A DNA stretch of 64,000 nucleotides from Phymatolithon calcareum (taxonomy: Eukaryota; Rhodophyta; Florideophyceae; Hapalidiales), in assembly GCA_977006965.1 (NCBI GenBank), contig OZ345367.1, forward strand, positions 1,426,001 to 1,490,000, given 5' to 3'. Below, one piece after another: positions 30,513-40,829 of the stretch; position 1 is the first letter of the stretch, and each line of letters begins with the position of its first letter. The translations under genes were made by a program, and so were the position numbers. The notes beneath the pieces are model-generated. The model did not search any database. It worked only from the letters and a program-made list of their open reading frames with translations, and was not told the DNA's origin.

Positions 30513-33332
30513 TTAATGAAACTGTTCGTGGACTGGAGAGGTCGAAGTAGACGGATCTAGATATCTACTGTTAAGAATATTAAAATCATCTTCTGTATGG
30601 GTCCCTATTCTGAGTCTTCTCAGTAGTAATCCATAAGACGGGTCAAGATGGTGCCGCATGTTCTCCATCAGTTTGACAACAATTCTGAAAGACTGCCATA
30701 GTTGATATCCGCTAACGTTTTGGGGTCTCAGATTTTCTGTTGTGGAGTATTTACCGACCACTACTTTAATTTCCCTCCGATCATTAGTATAACATTGTTC
30801 AAGGCAAGCAGGAGCTGAGAAAATGTACTTCTCGAAACATGGAGGGAGCTGAGCAAAGTCACCAGCTGTGAGAATGTGAACTCGAGGATCATTGCCCTCC
30901 GAAGTTCCTAGATACATCTTAATCTTTTTGAACGCCTTTGCGAACAGCGACTGTCCAGTCTTACTTATCTCATCCCATGTAATCATGTGCACCTTCGACC
31001 ATTCTTCTATTTGCCTAAGCGTTGGTTTTCTATTCTGCACAAGTAGAAATTTCGAGTGTGCTGTCTCTCCGTTGATTAGAACAGCTGCGATACCTGTAGG
31101 AGCGACAGTAACGATAGATTCTGGCTTCCCCCATGCTTTTGTTAAGAACCGAAGAGAGTCGATAACTCTGGACTTTCCTGTTCCGCCTTCACCAGAAATA
31201 TGCATACGAAGGGGCTTCCCGGGAGGTTTTCGAAGAATAGACCGCTTGAAAGAGTCAAGCAGGAATCTACCAGCTATATAAAAGGCAATTTTCTGTCTTT
31301 CGTTGAGCGTGAACATTCTAGCAACTTGCTCTAGTGAAGGATTGACAAGAGAGCATTGATCATCGGAAGATACAATCCGTTTTCCTGCCTGCTCTGATTC
31401 AATAGATGATCTAATAGCATCTTCGAGTAGCCTCACAAGAGTTTGTTCCCTCTCTTGCATATCCGGAGAGTCTGTATGCAGTAAATCTGTTGACATTTTT
31501 TCATCTACTTCTGCCAATTTTAATCTCTCAAAAGTACTTTTCACGTTCTTTTTTGACAAACGATCTTCCAATGGCAGACCCGAGAAATCTGAACATGAGG
31601 GCCAGTTCGCTGAGAAACAGGTCGGGCGGACCTTTGGAATCGTGTTTCTAACTTTTCGCTTCATTCCCTCGGAAGAGCAAACGTCTCTTGCGCTTGGAAG
31701 CTGAATAGCTCCTTTACGTTTATCAATTTTTCTTACAATATTATTCAAAACATTCTGCACGCAAGAGGGTTCCAATTCTGCGCTAAATCGCTCAATATCC
31801 ATTGGTAAGAATTCATTTCGTGCATCTGTACATTCTTCATCGCTAATGTTGAGGTTATCTTCTTGGTATTCATTGCTATCTGAGTCCAAGGATGCGTTGA
31901 CATCATCAGCTGAGTCTTGTAATTGTCCTTCTCTCATCTCTTGGGCTCTTCGCTTTCCAATGTAGTACTGCTGCATATTGGATAAAACACTTTTCGCTTG
32001 AGAGCGCTTAAATGCGAGTTCTCGCTTAAATTCTATGAAGGCTTCTGTGAGAGTAGTAAGACCAGACAGAATGTCTTCCGTGCACCTATGAGGCTTGAAA
32101 AGAACAAGTGCAATTTGAGAATACTTTTCCATATCTTCTTGGCTTATATCGTATAGATCTGGAATGCGCGGTCCAACAATATCAGCGACGACTTTCACTT
32201 TTCGTCTCTTTACAACTTTCGTAGCATAGAAAGGGTGGTCAGGATGAAGTCTCATGCAGTCCGTATTCTCGTCTATATTTTTTGGAATATCTTTCGAAAT
32301 ATTGAATGACTCTGTGAAAGAATAGAGGCACTCGCTTTCCAATTCCAGGGGCCGTAGCTTGTAGTGAGAAGTCACATTAAATGCAATATATGCATTTCCA
32401 TACGGAATAATACGAAGCTCGTTTTCAGAGTTATTTAAATCATTTAAGTGGCGTCCCAAGTGTAGAGTCTGAAAGTCATGAGAGCTTACAAAAGTGGTTC
32501 CGTGTAGCAAATAGTGAGTTGCTGTTACTGCTCCGACTTCAATAAGTTCAGAGCGCGCATAGGCCATTGAAGCAATGCGGCCGAGGACAGTTTGCGCAGA
32601 TGATCGCTGCAAAGTGCTGTTCCTTTCTTTTTCTAACTTCTTTGTATATGATGACAGTGTTATTGCGGAAATATTATCAATTGAATTCTGGTCTTTCACA
32701 ACATATTTAATTGCATAATATATTTCGTAAGCACAGCAAAGAAGAAGTCTTACATCATGGTTAGATCTAACTACTTGAAGAAGTATTTCATTATATGAGT
32801 TAATATATTCACTGCCGACGGTTCGTTTCGATATTATTCTACCAGTATCCTCGGCTTCCGTACGAATATGAGTCATTCGAGGAAAGTCATACCTGCAGCG
32901 ACCGTCTTTGCAGTTCGAGCTTTTCTTAAAACAACTTGTTGCATGCTTCCATCTGTGGTTTTGATTCAATAGCAAGAGCTCTAAGATGAAAATTCTGTAC
33001 GCTAACAGCTCCTTATCTGAAGCATTGACATGCGCTAGGGAAGGAATTGTAGGAACTGCTGCACTAAGCGCTACACAATTATCATTCTCACTATCTGATA
33101 GCATTACTGTTGAATTGTTGTTCAAAAGGTGACCGCATTCTTTTTGTAACCGATTCATTTTCATATTCTTAACGCTTTCCCGTATAACTTCATCGCCTCC
33201 AAATGTTTTACTGCATAGTTCGCATTTCGATGTCGCAACTGGAGTACCGGACCTCATGTTGTTGCTATATGCGATCTCATTGTATCTGACAGACTTTATT
33301 GACCCCGTAGTACTGCAACTTGGACAATACAA
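30513..33332 (-). CDS. Helitron Rep C-terminal part and PIF1-like helicase N-terminal half
   Basis: About 939 codons, in frame with the Rep piece upstream across one TGA. It opens with a Cys-rich finger (LYCPSCSTTG, CELCSKTFGG) and contains the Rep tyrosine motif EIYYAIKYVVKDQ (about residue 205), so the TGA falls between the HUH and Tyr motifs of one Rep protein. Helicase motifs follow: ISGEGGTGKSRVIDSL (Walker A, about 710), ITWDEISKTG (Walker B, about 780) and LTAGDFAQLPP (about 823). The frame ends at TAA 30513-30515, but the same frame continues open for about 50 codons (AVQGNISRHSINWLGVAE) before the frameshift. This is rolling-circle transposition machinery. Its 5' codon is not ATG. 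Confidence 0.85.
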   Translation of the reverse strand: MYCPSCSTTGSIKSVRYNEIAYSNNMRSGTPVATSKCELCSKTFGGDEVIRESVKNMKMNRLQKECGHLLNNNSTVMLSDSENDNCVALSAAVPTIPSLAHVNASDKELLAYRIFILELLLLNQNHRWKHATSCFKKSSNCKDGRCRYDFPRMTHIRTEAEDTGRIISKRTVGSEYINSYNEILLQVVRSNHDVRLLLCCAYEIYYAIKYVVKDQNSIDNISAITLSSYTKKLEKERNSTLQRSSAQTVLGRIASMAYARSELIEVGAVTATHYLLHGTTFVSSHDFQTLHLGRHLNDLNNSENELRIIPYGNAYIAFNVTSHYKLRPLELESECLYSFTESFNISKDIPKNIDENTDCMRLHPDHPFYATKVVKRRKVKVVADIVGPRIPDLYDISQEDMEKYSQIALVLFKPHRCTEDILSGLTTLTEAFIEFKRELAFKRSQAKSVLSNMQQYYIGKRRAQEMREGQLQDSADDVNASLDSDSNEYQEDNLNISDEECTDARNEFLPMDIERFSAELEPSCVQNVLNNIVRKIDKRKGAIQLPSARDVCSSEGMKRKVRNTIPKVRPTCFSANWPSCSDFSGLPLEDRLSKKNVKSTFERLKLAEVDEKMSTDLLHTDSPDMQEREQTLVRLLEDAIRSSIESEQAGKRIVSSDDQCSLVNPSLEQVARMFTLNERQKIAFYIAGRFLLDSFKRSILRKPPGKPLRMHISGEGGTGKSRVIDSLRFLTKAWGKPESIVTVAPTGIAAVLINGETAHSKFLLVQNRKPTLRQIEEWSKVHMITWDEISKTGQSLFAKAFKKIKMYLGTSEGNDPRVHILTAGDFAQLPPCFEKYIFSAPACLEQCYTNDRREIKVVVGKYSTTENLRPQNVSGYQLWQSFRIVVKLMENMRHHLDPSYGLLLRRLRIGTHTEDDFNILNSRYLDPSTSTSPVHEQFH

Positions 33333-33356
33333 CTCAGATTCACATTGTAACCCAGT

Positions 33357-34304
33357 TCAGCAAATTACCGAATCATGGAAGGAAAACACACGACTTTGAA
33401 ATAACTCGTCATTAAGCACACGCTGCACCATCTCATCAGAATCTTTTGGAAATCCTGCCAAAAACACTATTAGATGAACGTGAAGAGTTCCTTTGCCCTG
33501 ACTTTCTATCCCTCCCATAAATGCGCGAGGAACCCCGAAAAGACCACCACTCTTCTTCGGCAGTTTAGACTTCTTATCAAACCCAATCATTTTATCAATT
33601 ATTATATCAAGGGTATTTGTGAAAAATGTGTCGCAGGCCACAGGGTCTTTCCCAGCGATCTCTACTCGAGCTGCATTCCCTGGAATATCGTTCTCTTTAA
33701 TGGTTGACAGATTCTCTTTGTTCACATCTCCTGAAAAGAACGCTACAGTAGCGTTACCGTTTTCATTTGGCGTAACTGTAATAAACATCGCAGCACTGTG
33801 AAATTTTGCTGCCATATTCCACGCTTTTCTTTGATATACTCGTCTCTCCTCGTTTGTGGCGAAGTTTTTTCCCAGAACGGCTTGCACGCGACGAAGAAGA
33901 ACTTTACCTTTCCTACTTTTCTCAGGTTCTGTAAAAACGTGTCCACTTCTTAGCGCTTCTCTCTTTCTTGAGTCTTGATCAAGTTGTTGGGCAAGCTCCT
34001 CCGCACTAACTTCGTCAAGTTGTTCCATCTCTTTCGGGTTGAGCCTGCAAGAAAGTCCAATGTGTGAAATTGCTCGCTTTCGTGACACAATATCAAATGC
34101 AACAAGTGGAAAAGTTTCATCTTGTGCAAATGTCCTACTAGAAAGTTTCAAGTAATACTTTACGCATTCTTGCAAACTAACATTCACTTTTCGTTTGTAG
34201 TCCGGATGCCCATGTCCAAATGGAAACAAATGTGGATAAAGGAGCCCGAAAAAGTTCGGATTGCTGGCCGGTAGTAGTTTTCCTGCCTGTTGTACATCAA
34301 TAAC
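33357..34304 (-). CDS. Helitron Rep N-terminal part with HUH motif
   Basis: The frame runs from the codon after the TAG (34304) to the TGA at 33357. It contains PHLFPFGHGHPDYKR and FHSAAMFITVTPNENG, both typical of the Helitron_like_N domain. FMGGIESQGKGTLHVHLIVF follows, with the metal-binding HVH of the HUH nuclease. No in-frame ATG fits a free-standing protein start near the left end, supporting the view that it was once continuous with the frame at 34305-36062. The catalytic Tyr motif lies beyond the TGA, in the next frame. Confidence 0.85.
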   Translation of the reverse strand, partial: VIDVQQAGKLLPASNPNFFGLLYPHLFPFGHGHPDYKRKVNVSLQECVKYYLKLSSRTFAQDETFPLVAFDIVSRKRAISHIGLSCRLNPKEMEQLDEVSAEELAQQLDQDSRKREALRSGHVFTEPEKSRKGKVLLRRVQAVLGKNFATNEERRVYQRKAWNMAAKFHSAAMFITVTPNENGNATVAFFSGDVNKENLSTIKENDIPGNAARVEIAGKDPVACDTFFTNTLDIIIDKMIGFDKKSKLPKKSGGLFGVPRAFMGGIESQGKGTLHVHLIVFLAGFPKDSDEMVQRVLNDELFQSRVFSFHDSVIC

Positions 34305-36062
34305 CTATGCTGTTGCCATTTTTAACGTGGTTTCTTCCTCAGCTGCCTCCTGGGCTGTAAATAGGGAGGCATCTTGATGAATCAATGTCTCTTCCGCCAC
34401 AACTTGCGCTTTATCAAATACAGCTGGTCTTCGAACATTGCTCTGATCTCCAGTGATGCCTTCGGACTCAGCTCTGTTCTCAACATTGTATACGATATTT
34501 ACATTTTCAAAATCGACATCTGATTTATATGGAATATTCTTAAAACGTGTCATTTCTGGTCCTGTATTGCTTAAATTCTTGTAAAGCACATTCTTTTCCA
34601 AGTAAAATGCAAGAAGCTCTTCTACTTTTCCTCTTCGTGCTTCATATCTTTTCATCGTCACTCTTCTCTGAGCGTCAGTCATCGGGTTTGTAAATATCAG
34701 CAGAAGTTTGTTTTCGTTTTCGAGCAAGTCGTCTAGGCCTTCTTTAATAGCATCTGGCTGAGAGGAGAACACTAAAATATAGTTTTTGATGGACTTGTGC
34801 TTTCCGCCTCGAGCAACAATTGTATGTCCCTTGAGAGATGTGAGGGATGTCAGACGCCGCTCAGTCAAAGTCACATCTTGCAACGCGATTGGAAGCCGTC
34901 CTATTGCAAACCCGTTTGCGATCGAAAACTTTGGTGGATTAGAAGCATCAAATCTTGCTCCCCTACTTAGAGAACTATAACAGGAATTGCAGATACGAAC
35001 ACGAAATTGATTTTTGTCTTCTTCAAGAGTTTCGATGCCTTTTACTGATAGAAGAGTATTTTTCAGAGCGGGAATGTATGTTGACACGTCATAAAATTGC
35101 CTTAAATCTTCGATAAGGTCTGAAGAAGGTGCTAATCGAATTTTGCATCGAGTGTAGAGGTCTTCAGATTCTTCTCGAACCGGACATAATTGTTCTCGGG
35201 TCCAAGTGGCACAAACCGCGCAGACTTTTTGCATCATGAAAGGACCAATCAGCATATCTTGACACTCTGCATGTATGCGTCGCTTTGTTTCTTCAGAAAC
35301 GTTGAAAAAGGTACCGCTCTCTTCTAGTTCTTCAAGCTCCGCAGGAGACATGGTGTCACTTAGAATAGATTTATGCTCGGCAGAGGGCAGACTGCGGTCT
35401 TTCTGTGAGACCTGCTGTCTCTTTGCCGACATTGTGTCTCTTAGAATAGAATTCTGCTCGGCAGAGGGCAGACTGCGGTCTTTCTGTGAGGCTTGCTTGC
35501 TCTTTGCTCCAAACTTTTGAAATAAGTCCGTTTGTTTATGAAGATCTCTTTTAATGAGAGATGAAACTGAACTGTTTTCCGGGTGGGGAAGAATAATTCT
35601 AGCCTTTGCTCTAACTGGCCCTCTGCCTTCGTTGTCTCTTAGAATAGAATTATGCTCGGCAGAGGGCAGACTGCAGTCTTTCTGTGAGGCCTGCTGTCTC
35701 TTTGCTGACATGGTGCCTCTTAGAAAAGAATTATGCTCGGCAGAGGGCAGACTGCGGTCTTTCTGTGACGCCTGCTGTCTCTTTGCTCCAAACTTTTGAA
35801 TTAAGTCCGTTTGTTTATGAAGATCCTTTTTAATGAGAGATGAAACTGAACTGTTTTCCGGGTGGGGAAGAATAATTCTAGCCTTTGCTCTAACTGGCCC
35901 TCTGCCTTCGTTCTGCGCGCGTGGAATAAGAAACAGTGACCTTTCAGGCTCTTTATATGTTTCGGCGCTACTTCCCCGGGGATATTTTCTACGACGTTTA
36001 TCTTTCTCTTCAGTATCAGTCTTCTTGGATCGTTGCCTTTTAGATGCTTTATTTCTCGGCAT
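34305..36062 (-). CDS. Helitron N-terminal region with DUF6570-like domain and a 93-residue internal duplication
   Basis: A 585-codon frame from the ATG at 36062 to a TAG at 34305-34307. The basic N-terminus (MPRNKASKRQRSKK) is followed by two tandem 93-residue copies (about residues 51-143 and 144-236), each containing a smaller repeat (KRQQASQKDRSLPSAEHNS). The DNA offset is exactly 279 bp (35622 against 35901). A Cys-containing segment (MMQKVCAVCATWTREQLCPV) and then RICNSCYSSLSRG with IANGFAIGRLPIALQDVTLT match the DUF6570 region found upstream of Helitron Rep domains. The frame continues after the stop into Rep (VIDVQQAGKLLPASNPN). Confidence 0.8.
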   Translation of the reverse strand: MPRNKASKRQRSKKTDTEEKDKRRRKYPRGSSAETYKEPERSLFLIPRAQNEGRGPVRAKARIILPHPENSSVSSLIKKDLHKQTDLIQKFGAKRQQASQKDRSLPSAEHNSFLRGTMSAKRQQASQKDCSLPSAEHNSILRDNEGRGPVRAKARIILPHPENSSVSSLIKRDLHKQTDLFQKFGAKSKQASQKDRSLPSAEQNSILRDTMSAKRQQVSQKDRSLPSAEHKSILSDTMSPAELEELEESGTFFNVSEETKRRIHAECQDMLIGPFMMQKVCAVCATWTREQLCPVREESEDLYTRCKIRLAPSSDLIEDLRQFYDVSTYIPALKNTLLSVKGIETLEEDKNQFRVRICNSCYSSLSRGARFDASNPPKFSIANGFAIGRLPIALQDVTLTERRLTSLTSLKGHTIVARGGKHKSIKNYILVFSSQPDAIKEGLDDLLENENKLLLIFTNPMTDAQRRVTMKRYEARRGKVEELLAFYLEKNVLYKNLSNTGPEMTRFKNIPYKSDVDFENVNIVYNVENRAESEGITGDQSNVRRPAVFDKAQVVAEETLIHQDASLFTAQEAAEEETTLKMATA

Positions 36063-36120
36063 AGCTTATGACGATGTTCCAGTTGAAAGCAAAGCCTGTA
36101 TTCTTCGAAATTCGGTTTGA

Positions 36121-37860
36121 TTCTCTGTTTTGTAGAGAAAATTTATAGATGGGAGCTTCCTCGGATGATTTTTTAGTTTTTGTTAAATTTAAAAATGAGT
36201 TTGAATTTTTGTTGATGAATTCGGAAATAATTTGCAACTTTTTGTCGAGCTCTGAAACTAATATGATATTTTTGGTTTTATTTTCAGGCTCGAAATCGCA
36301 CTTGATGCGTTGGAATATATTGATAACGGCCGCAGCACACTAAACTGTGCACGGTGGTACCGTGGAGGCTCTCTGATAGCGGCAGAAGCAGTGTAAGTTC
36401 TTCGTGCTGCCTATTCCTTGCCTCAGCTTGTGCTTAGAGGAATAGTTTCTCGGAAGATGATATGGCCAGGACAGAAGAAATTCTTGCAAACAGGATGTTT
36501 AAGGCTGGAGTAGATGCCTCACAGGATGTCCTGTGGAAATGGAGGAGAGCCAGTTGTAGTCCTGTATTCTTTTTGTACACGTAGAAAAATTTCCACAAGT
36601 GCTCTTCTGTTTACAGTCCCTGAAACCGGATTACGGACACTTCGAAGACATAAAAATTGGCACGCCCGGGGCCTGATTTGAAAATTTAATTTTGTGATAC
36701 AGTAGAACCTCTCAATTTGACCCTCTTTGCTTGCAAAACCTTCAGTAATGCACTCGGTGCTTGTCCACGAAATTGGTACCCATCTAAATTTAATGCACCG
36801 CCTGGCTACTGCGCCGTGCCGCCTCCCCTGGAAATATATGCCTTATCCACGCTTCTGCCAAATAAAATGTCCGACCCCGATGGTGGCTGTGCTCTCCAAC
36901 GTATCGCAATGGACCCCGCGTGATTGGCGCCGCCCTCTCCCCCGTCGCAGTATTCTCGGGGTTTCCAGAGTCACAAGGACGGACGGCAGCGTTTGTGGAT
37001 AGTGGATACAAAAATTTTGAGCAAACTTTCCGCCGCTTACCGTGTTTTGATGTGCTATGCAAACTGTTCTCATTCTGCGTTCTTGAAATGTTATTCAATG
37101 TAAACTGTAATTTCTACAACTTCCCCTTCGCGTCTACACTATATTATATAACATTGAAGAAGTATTGAAAAGGGATACAGTTCAAACAGGCATTTATTAT
37201 TTTGGAAGGAGCTCGCAGACGCGGGGTAGAGACACGGAGAGCACATAAGCATTGCATTTCATATCGTCGAGGATGTACGGGACATGATGGCGAGCGAACC
37301 GGCACTGGGCATAACGGTCTGACAAGGTCATGCTACGGCCTGATCGTAGTGACTGTGCACAGTTGCAAGCGTCCTCGCTGGAGCGTTCTGTTGTCAGATA
37401 CAAACAAGCAACGGAAAGCACGGGATATCCACTAGATATTGGAATAGGGTGATTGGTGAGTAAAAAAGTGAACCTTAATGTACACCGACTGGGAGCACCG
37501 TGCAGACTTCCAGGGTCTCTCCCGTCTCAGACAGGGCTCCTTTGAACGTATGACAAGTGTAATAAAAGAATACTACAACTCTGTATTGCGAGCATGCTTC
37601 AGCAACATCGTCGCCAACTCCGCCTACTGCCGTATATGCTCACCGCTGCGCCGAGAGTGATTTGCACCGCTCCGTAGCTGTATTTTGCCACAGTTGGCTT
37701 TTTCCGTCCCTCACTTCGTTGTGGAGTCATCTTTTGCCCTGGGCCCGCATCGTTGGGCCATAACCGCACTTTCTATACTGGTCTGCGAAGCGCTGTTAAC
37801 GCTGGCTTCAGGATCGTGCTTCTAGAATCGGCATGGCTTTTATATTTTCAAACTTCCTTT
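36121..37860. other. No gene recognised
   Basis: The 5' end of the Helitron should lie near the left end. AT-rich sequence up to 36350 is followed by mixed sequence with only short frames on both strands and no family motif. Confidence 0.35.
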
Positions 37861-37861
37861 C

Positions 37862-38655
37862 TCATTTCCTGATTTGTTCGACGTAGCGTGCCTCCTTCAA
37901 GTTTCGCAAAAAAACAAATGTTGGCTTTAACGTTTTCCCTTCTCTCCACCTCAACGTTACGCAAGGTATATCTGGGGTACAGAGGAAGTCGAAAAAATCG
38001 TAGTTTACTTTGATTAACAGATAGAGAATTCCACGTTCAGCACCATAAAGCCCGGTAAGCGGCAGACCGTTTGCGTCCACTTTTTCTATTCACCAACAAC
38101 CAACACCGCGGTCCATCCCTGCAACTCCGGACACGAATGGTGTTCCACGTAGTGCGATGGCACCGGTACCGAGTAACTCGGTGAAAGAGAGTTGTGTGAG
38201 AATGATGACGAGAAATACGGTTGCACCCACGTGTAAAGGTGACACTTGAGAGGGAAGAATTGCATTCGCAATAAGAACAAGCCCACCTCAACCCTGCTCC
38301 ATCTTCGCCGTCCCGCCCCGACTGGTATATGCGAAAGCATCGCTGCTAGTGTTATGCTCAAACTGAATGGTGGAACCAGTCCCTGTCCAACTTGCGCGAA
38401 GCACACGCCGGTCAATATGGTTGTGGCCACTACTGTGGGGAGTGTGGGAGAAAGACTGCAGGTAGGGAAAAGGGCTAGGTAAAACGATATATGCTAATCT
38501 CTGCTCCGCAGCTGATACCGCCTCTAAGAGCCGAGCTATGAAGCTTGCGGGTGTGACTTCGTTTCTTCCGCCAACGATATTTCCACCGCAATTGATGTCG
38601 GACTTGCTGTTCAGCCAAATAGTGCACTCATGAGGATCTTCTGGGGCACTGGAGA
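37862..38655 (-). pseudogene. Coding-like relic of unknown family, copy 2 (inverted relative to 26100-26625)
   Basis: The segment 38135-38655 aligns with copy 1. It keeps a longer open frame (NIVGGRNEVTPASFIARLLE, SWTGTGSTIQFEHNTSSDAF), then a hydrophobic part (HVGATVFLVIILTQLSFTEL). Beyond a stop, the further open piece DANGLPLTGLYGAERGILYL extends to 37862. The two copies flank the Helitron in inverted orientation. Confidence 0.5.
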
Positions 38656-38814
38656 CACTTGATCCCAAAATTACCCGCACATGCTGTACGGTATGTTCTG
38701 CGAAAAGGTCTGTGAAGGGGAATATTAAGGGAATTCCCCTGTTAAATCCGCCAGTTCTGTAGTATCGCCAACCTCCCGTTGCGCGCTTCTACATCTTCTG
38801 CGTTTTTGGAGTAG

Positions 38815-39022
38815 TAGGAGAGTGCACCATGCGGAAAGGTTCGCCTTAACCCTGGTAACGCGGAAGAAGTACCTTGAGCTCGCAGAAGAATACCAAGGAA
38901 AAGAAGAAGATCTGGAGAATGTATCGAAGGATATCGGACATCTCAGAGACGAAGAGCACCTTAACGAAGCTTTGCAACAAGTGGAGGAAGGAATGGTATC
39001 CAAAAAGCAACGCATAAGCTGA
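38815..39022 (+). repeat. Diverged third copy of the 287-bp unit, still open
   Basis: Corresponds to the 23724-24297 tandem. The plus frame 38822-39022 encodes a Glu/Lys-rich helix-prone peptide (YLELAEEYQGKEEDLENVSK) without a recognised family, and is probably a fragment of an element ORF. Confidence 0.6.
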
Positions 39023-39528
39023 TGTCAATTAGCCATCATAGGGCAGCCGCACAATCGTGATCTATGAAACATCAAGCTTTGCTCTTCGAATTGATGATGT
39101 CAGCAAAAGTGTGAGATTGTACGGCAAAAATTGTGCTTTCGGAATACCATTCAGTGTCGTGGTGCCAGCACGATCTCGTGCATATGTTCGCAGATATATT
39201 CCCTTTGGAATGAGCGAAAGCTTAAGATTCTTTCCGCGAGTCCGTAAAAATCGCTCTGGTGCTAATTTTCAGCTATCAGGGGCAGATGAACGGCAAATGT
39301 GAAAGAGGTTAATATTGAACTAGGTGCACGTAAAAGGTTGAACATCGCAGTAGACTACGAAACATCACCGCCTTGTTTCTTCCACTGTAGAAGCAGAACC
39401 TGAAAAATTACAATTTTCACAATATCCAAAAAGAAGGGGCAAAATGGGCGCAGGATGAAATCGAGCAGAATGCAATATTGGTCACTTATCCCAATGAACA
39501 AATTGCCCGGATTGAACCGATAGTATCC

Positions 39529-40000
39529 GCCCAAGTTTGTCTTCCAGAAGTGACGGATTCCATGGAATTCTTCCCACGAACCATTGGGCACATGTGTTTC
39601 TAATATAGTTTTATTTTGGGGTAAGGACCCAGTGGGTCTTTGTCGACGCCGAGGAGTGCATTCTTCTTGAATATATTTCTTTGTCTTTTTTCCATTCTTG
39701 CTGGAGAGTCTTTTTGGATAATGTTTTTCAATCTTCTAATCCATATGCGAACCCTTCATCATTTGCTGCTCGCTGTCGGCTTCTACGTCTTTATCCACTT
39801 CCTTCTCGATCTCATGACTGTACTAATCAGAGGATATGAAGCTTCGCAAGTCGTCAATCTATTTCGATCATGTACACTATCATTTTTTGTAGTTTTATTG
39901 TGCAAAAATGACAAGCGTCGCACGCCGCAACCAATTTATAGCGTAATAATGGCATTTAAGATCCTGCACGTCCCGCACGAAGAGGTACGGACACGATGAA
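39529..40000. repeat. Dispersed repeat, copy 2 (first copy at 13263-13740)
   Basis: Same orientation as copy 1. The 39355-39591 minus frame carries WEEFHGIRHFWKTNLGGYYR, better preserved than copy 1. Confidence 0.65.
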
Positions 40001-40063
40001 GCTTTTTAAAAAATACCGCCCATCTATACTTTATACTGAGGACTTTGCTATTGGCTTGGAGAT

Positions 40064-40443
40064 CACGGACAGACTTACATACGTCTGTCCGTGAATTTTA
40101 AAATTATGCATTCTACAAAACGACATCATCCTGCAGAATTCGTGAAAGGTACATGGGAAAAACTGACAAAATGAACTTTTAAGGAAACATTGAGGAGATA
40201 TTTTGTTTTAAAAAATCTTGAAATTTTAATCCCCCTTAACGTGCCAATCAGAAGTCCAGAATGGCGATTTCTCTGCCAATCACATTCCGGGATCGCTGAG
40301 TTACGGAAATTTTCTCTGCCAATCACATTCCGGGAATCGCTGAGTTACGGAAAAATCGCCCCTCCACATCTCTGTATATACCATAACTAAAGTTATGGAA
40401 TTGTGGGCTCGCAGGCTCGCGCAGTACCATAACTTTAGTTTTT
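40064..40443. repeat. Hairpin-headed interspersed repeat, copy 1
   Basis: Starts with a hairpin (CACGGACAGAC, 8-base loop, GTCTGTCCGTG; 40064-40093). It continues with a segment shared with 42268-42450 and 44570-44740, and ends with CCATAACTAAAGTTATGG and the GCTCGCAGGCTCGCGCAG / TACCATAACTTTAG motif. Probably a non-autonomous element family. Confidence 0.65.
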
Positions 40444-40829
40444 TAAATTAAATTTTGTGCAATGTTTTTTAAAAAATTGTACTCTAAATTTAAGCGACGT
40501 ACGTTAAATAAAACGAGTTCTGAGTTCGAACTTCTAACATAAGGAATCGTACTCTCTTGGTTCTAGTACCAATAAAGTGGAAAAATCTTTAGAAACTAAG
40601 GTGGAAACTGCTGATAGCAGTTTCCATAGTAGACAGCAGAAGGGTGGGGGAAAGAAGGAGGTCTCATGCTGCATGATTTGTAATTGGACTTTTGAAAACG
40701 ACAGGCGGAGCAATGAAGACAAGTCAGTATGGTACACACAGCTTCTGAACGGATATCCGGCACCGGAACTGAGCACGTGTGGAGAATCGTTGCAGATCAA
40801 TGTGATTCATTTGAGCGAATGTTGTTGAC

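Larger units (their letters stand above)
28294..36120 (-). mobile_element. Large Helitron (Rep-helicase-OTU type), coding region nearly intact
   Basis: All four long frames from 36062 down to 28754 belong to one element read on the minus strand: N-terminal DUF6570-like part, Rep, PIF1-type helicase and OTU domain. The first three frames share one reading frame separated by single stops: TAG at 34305-34307, TGA at 33357-33359 and TAA at 30513-30515. The last needs one frameshift near 30350. The OTU domain resembles the Helentron/Helitron2 branch. Ends are approximate: the 3' side lies in the duplicated hairpin region, and the 5' side is somewhere upstream of 36062. Confidence 0.85.

Noticed and set aside
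36717-37168. Overlapping short frames on both strands
   Set aside because: None has a family motif, good start context or conserved partner elsewhere in the window.
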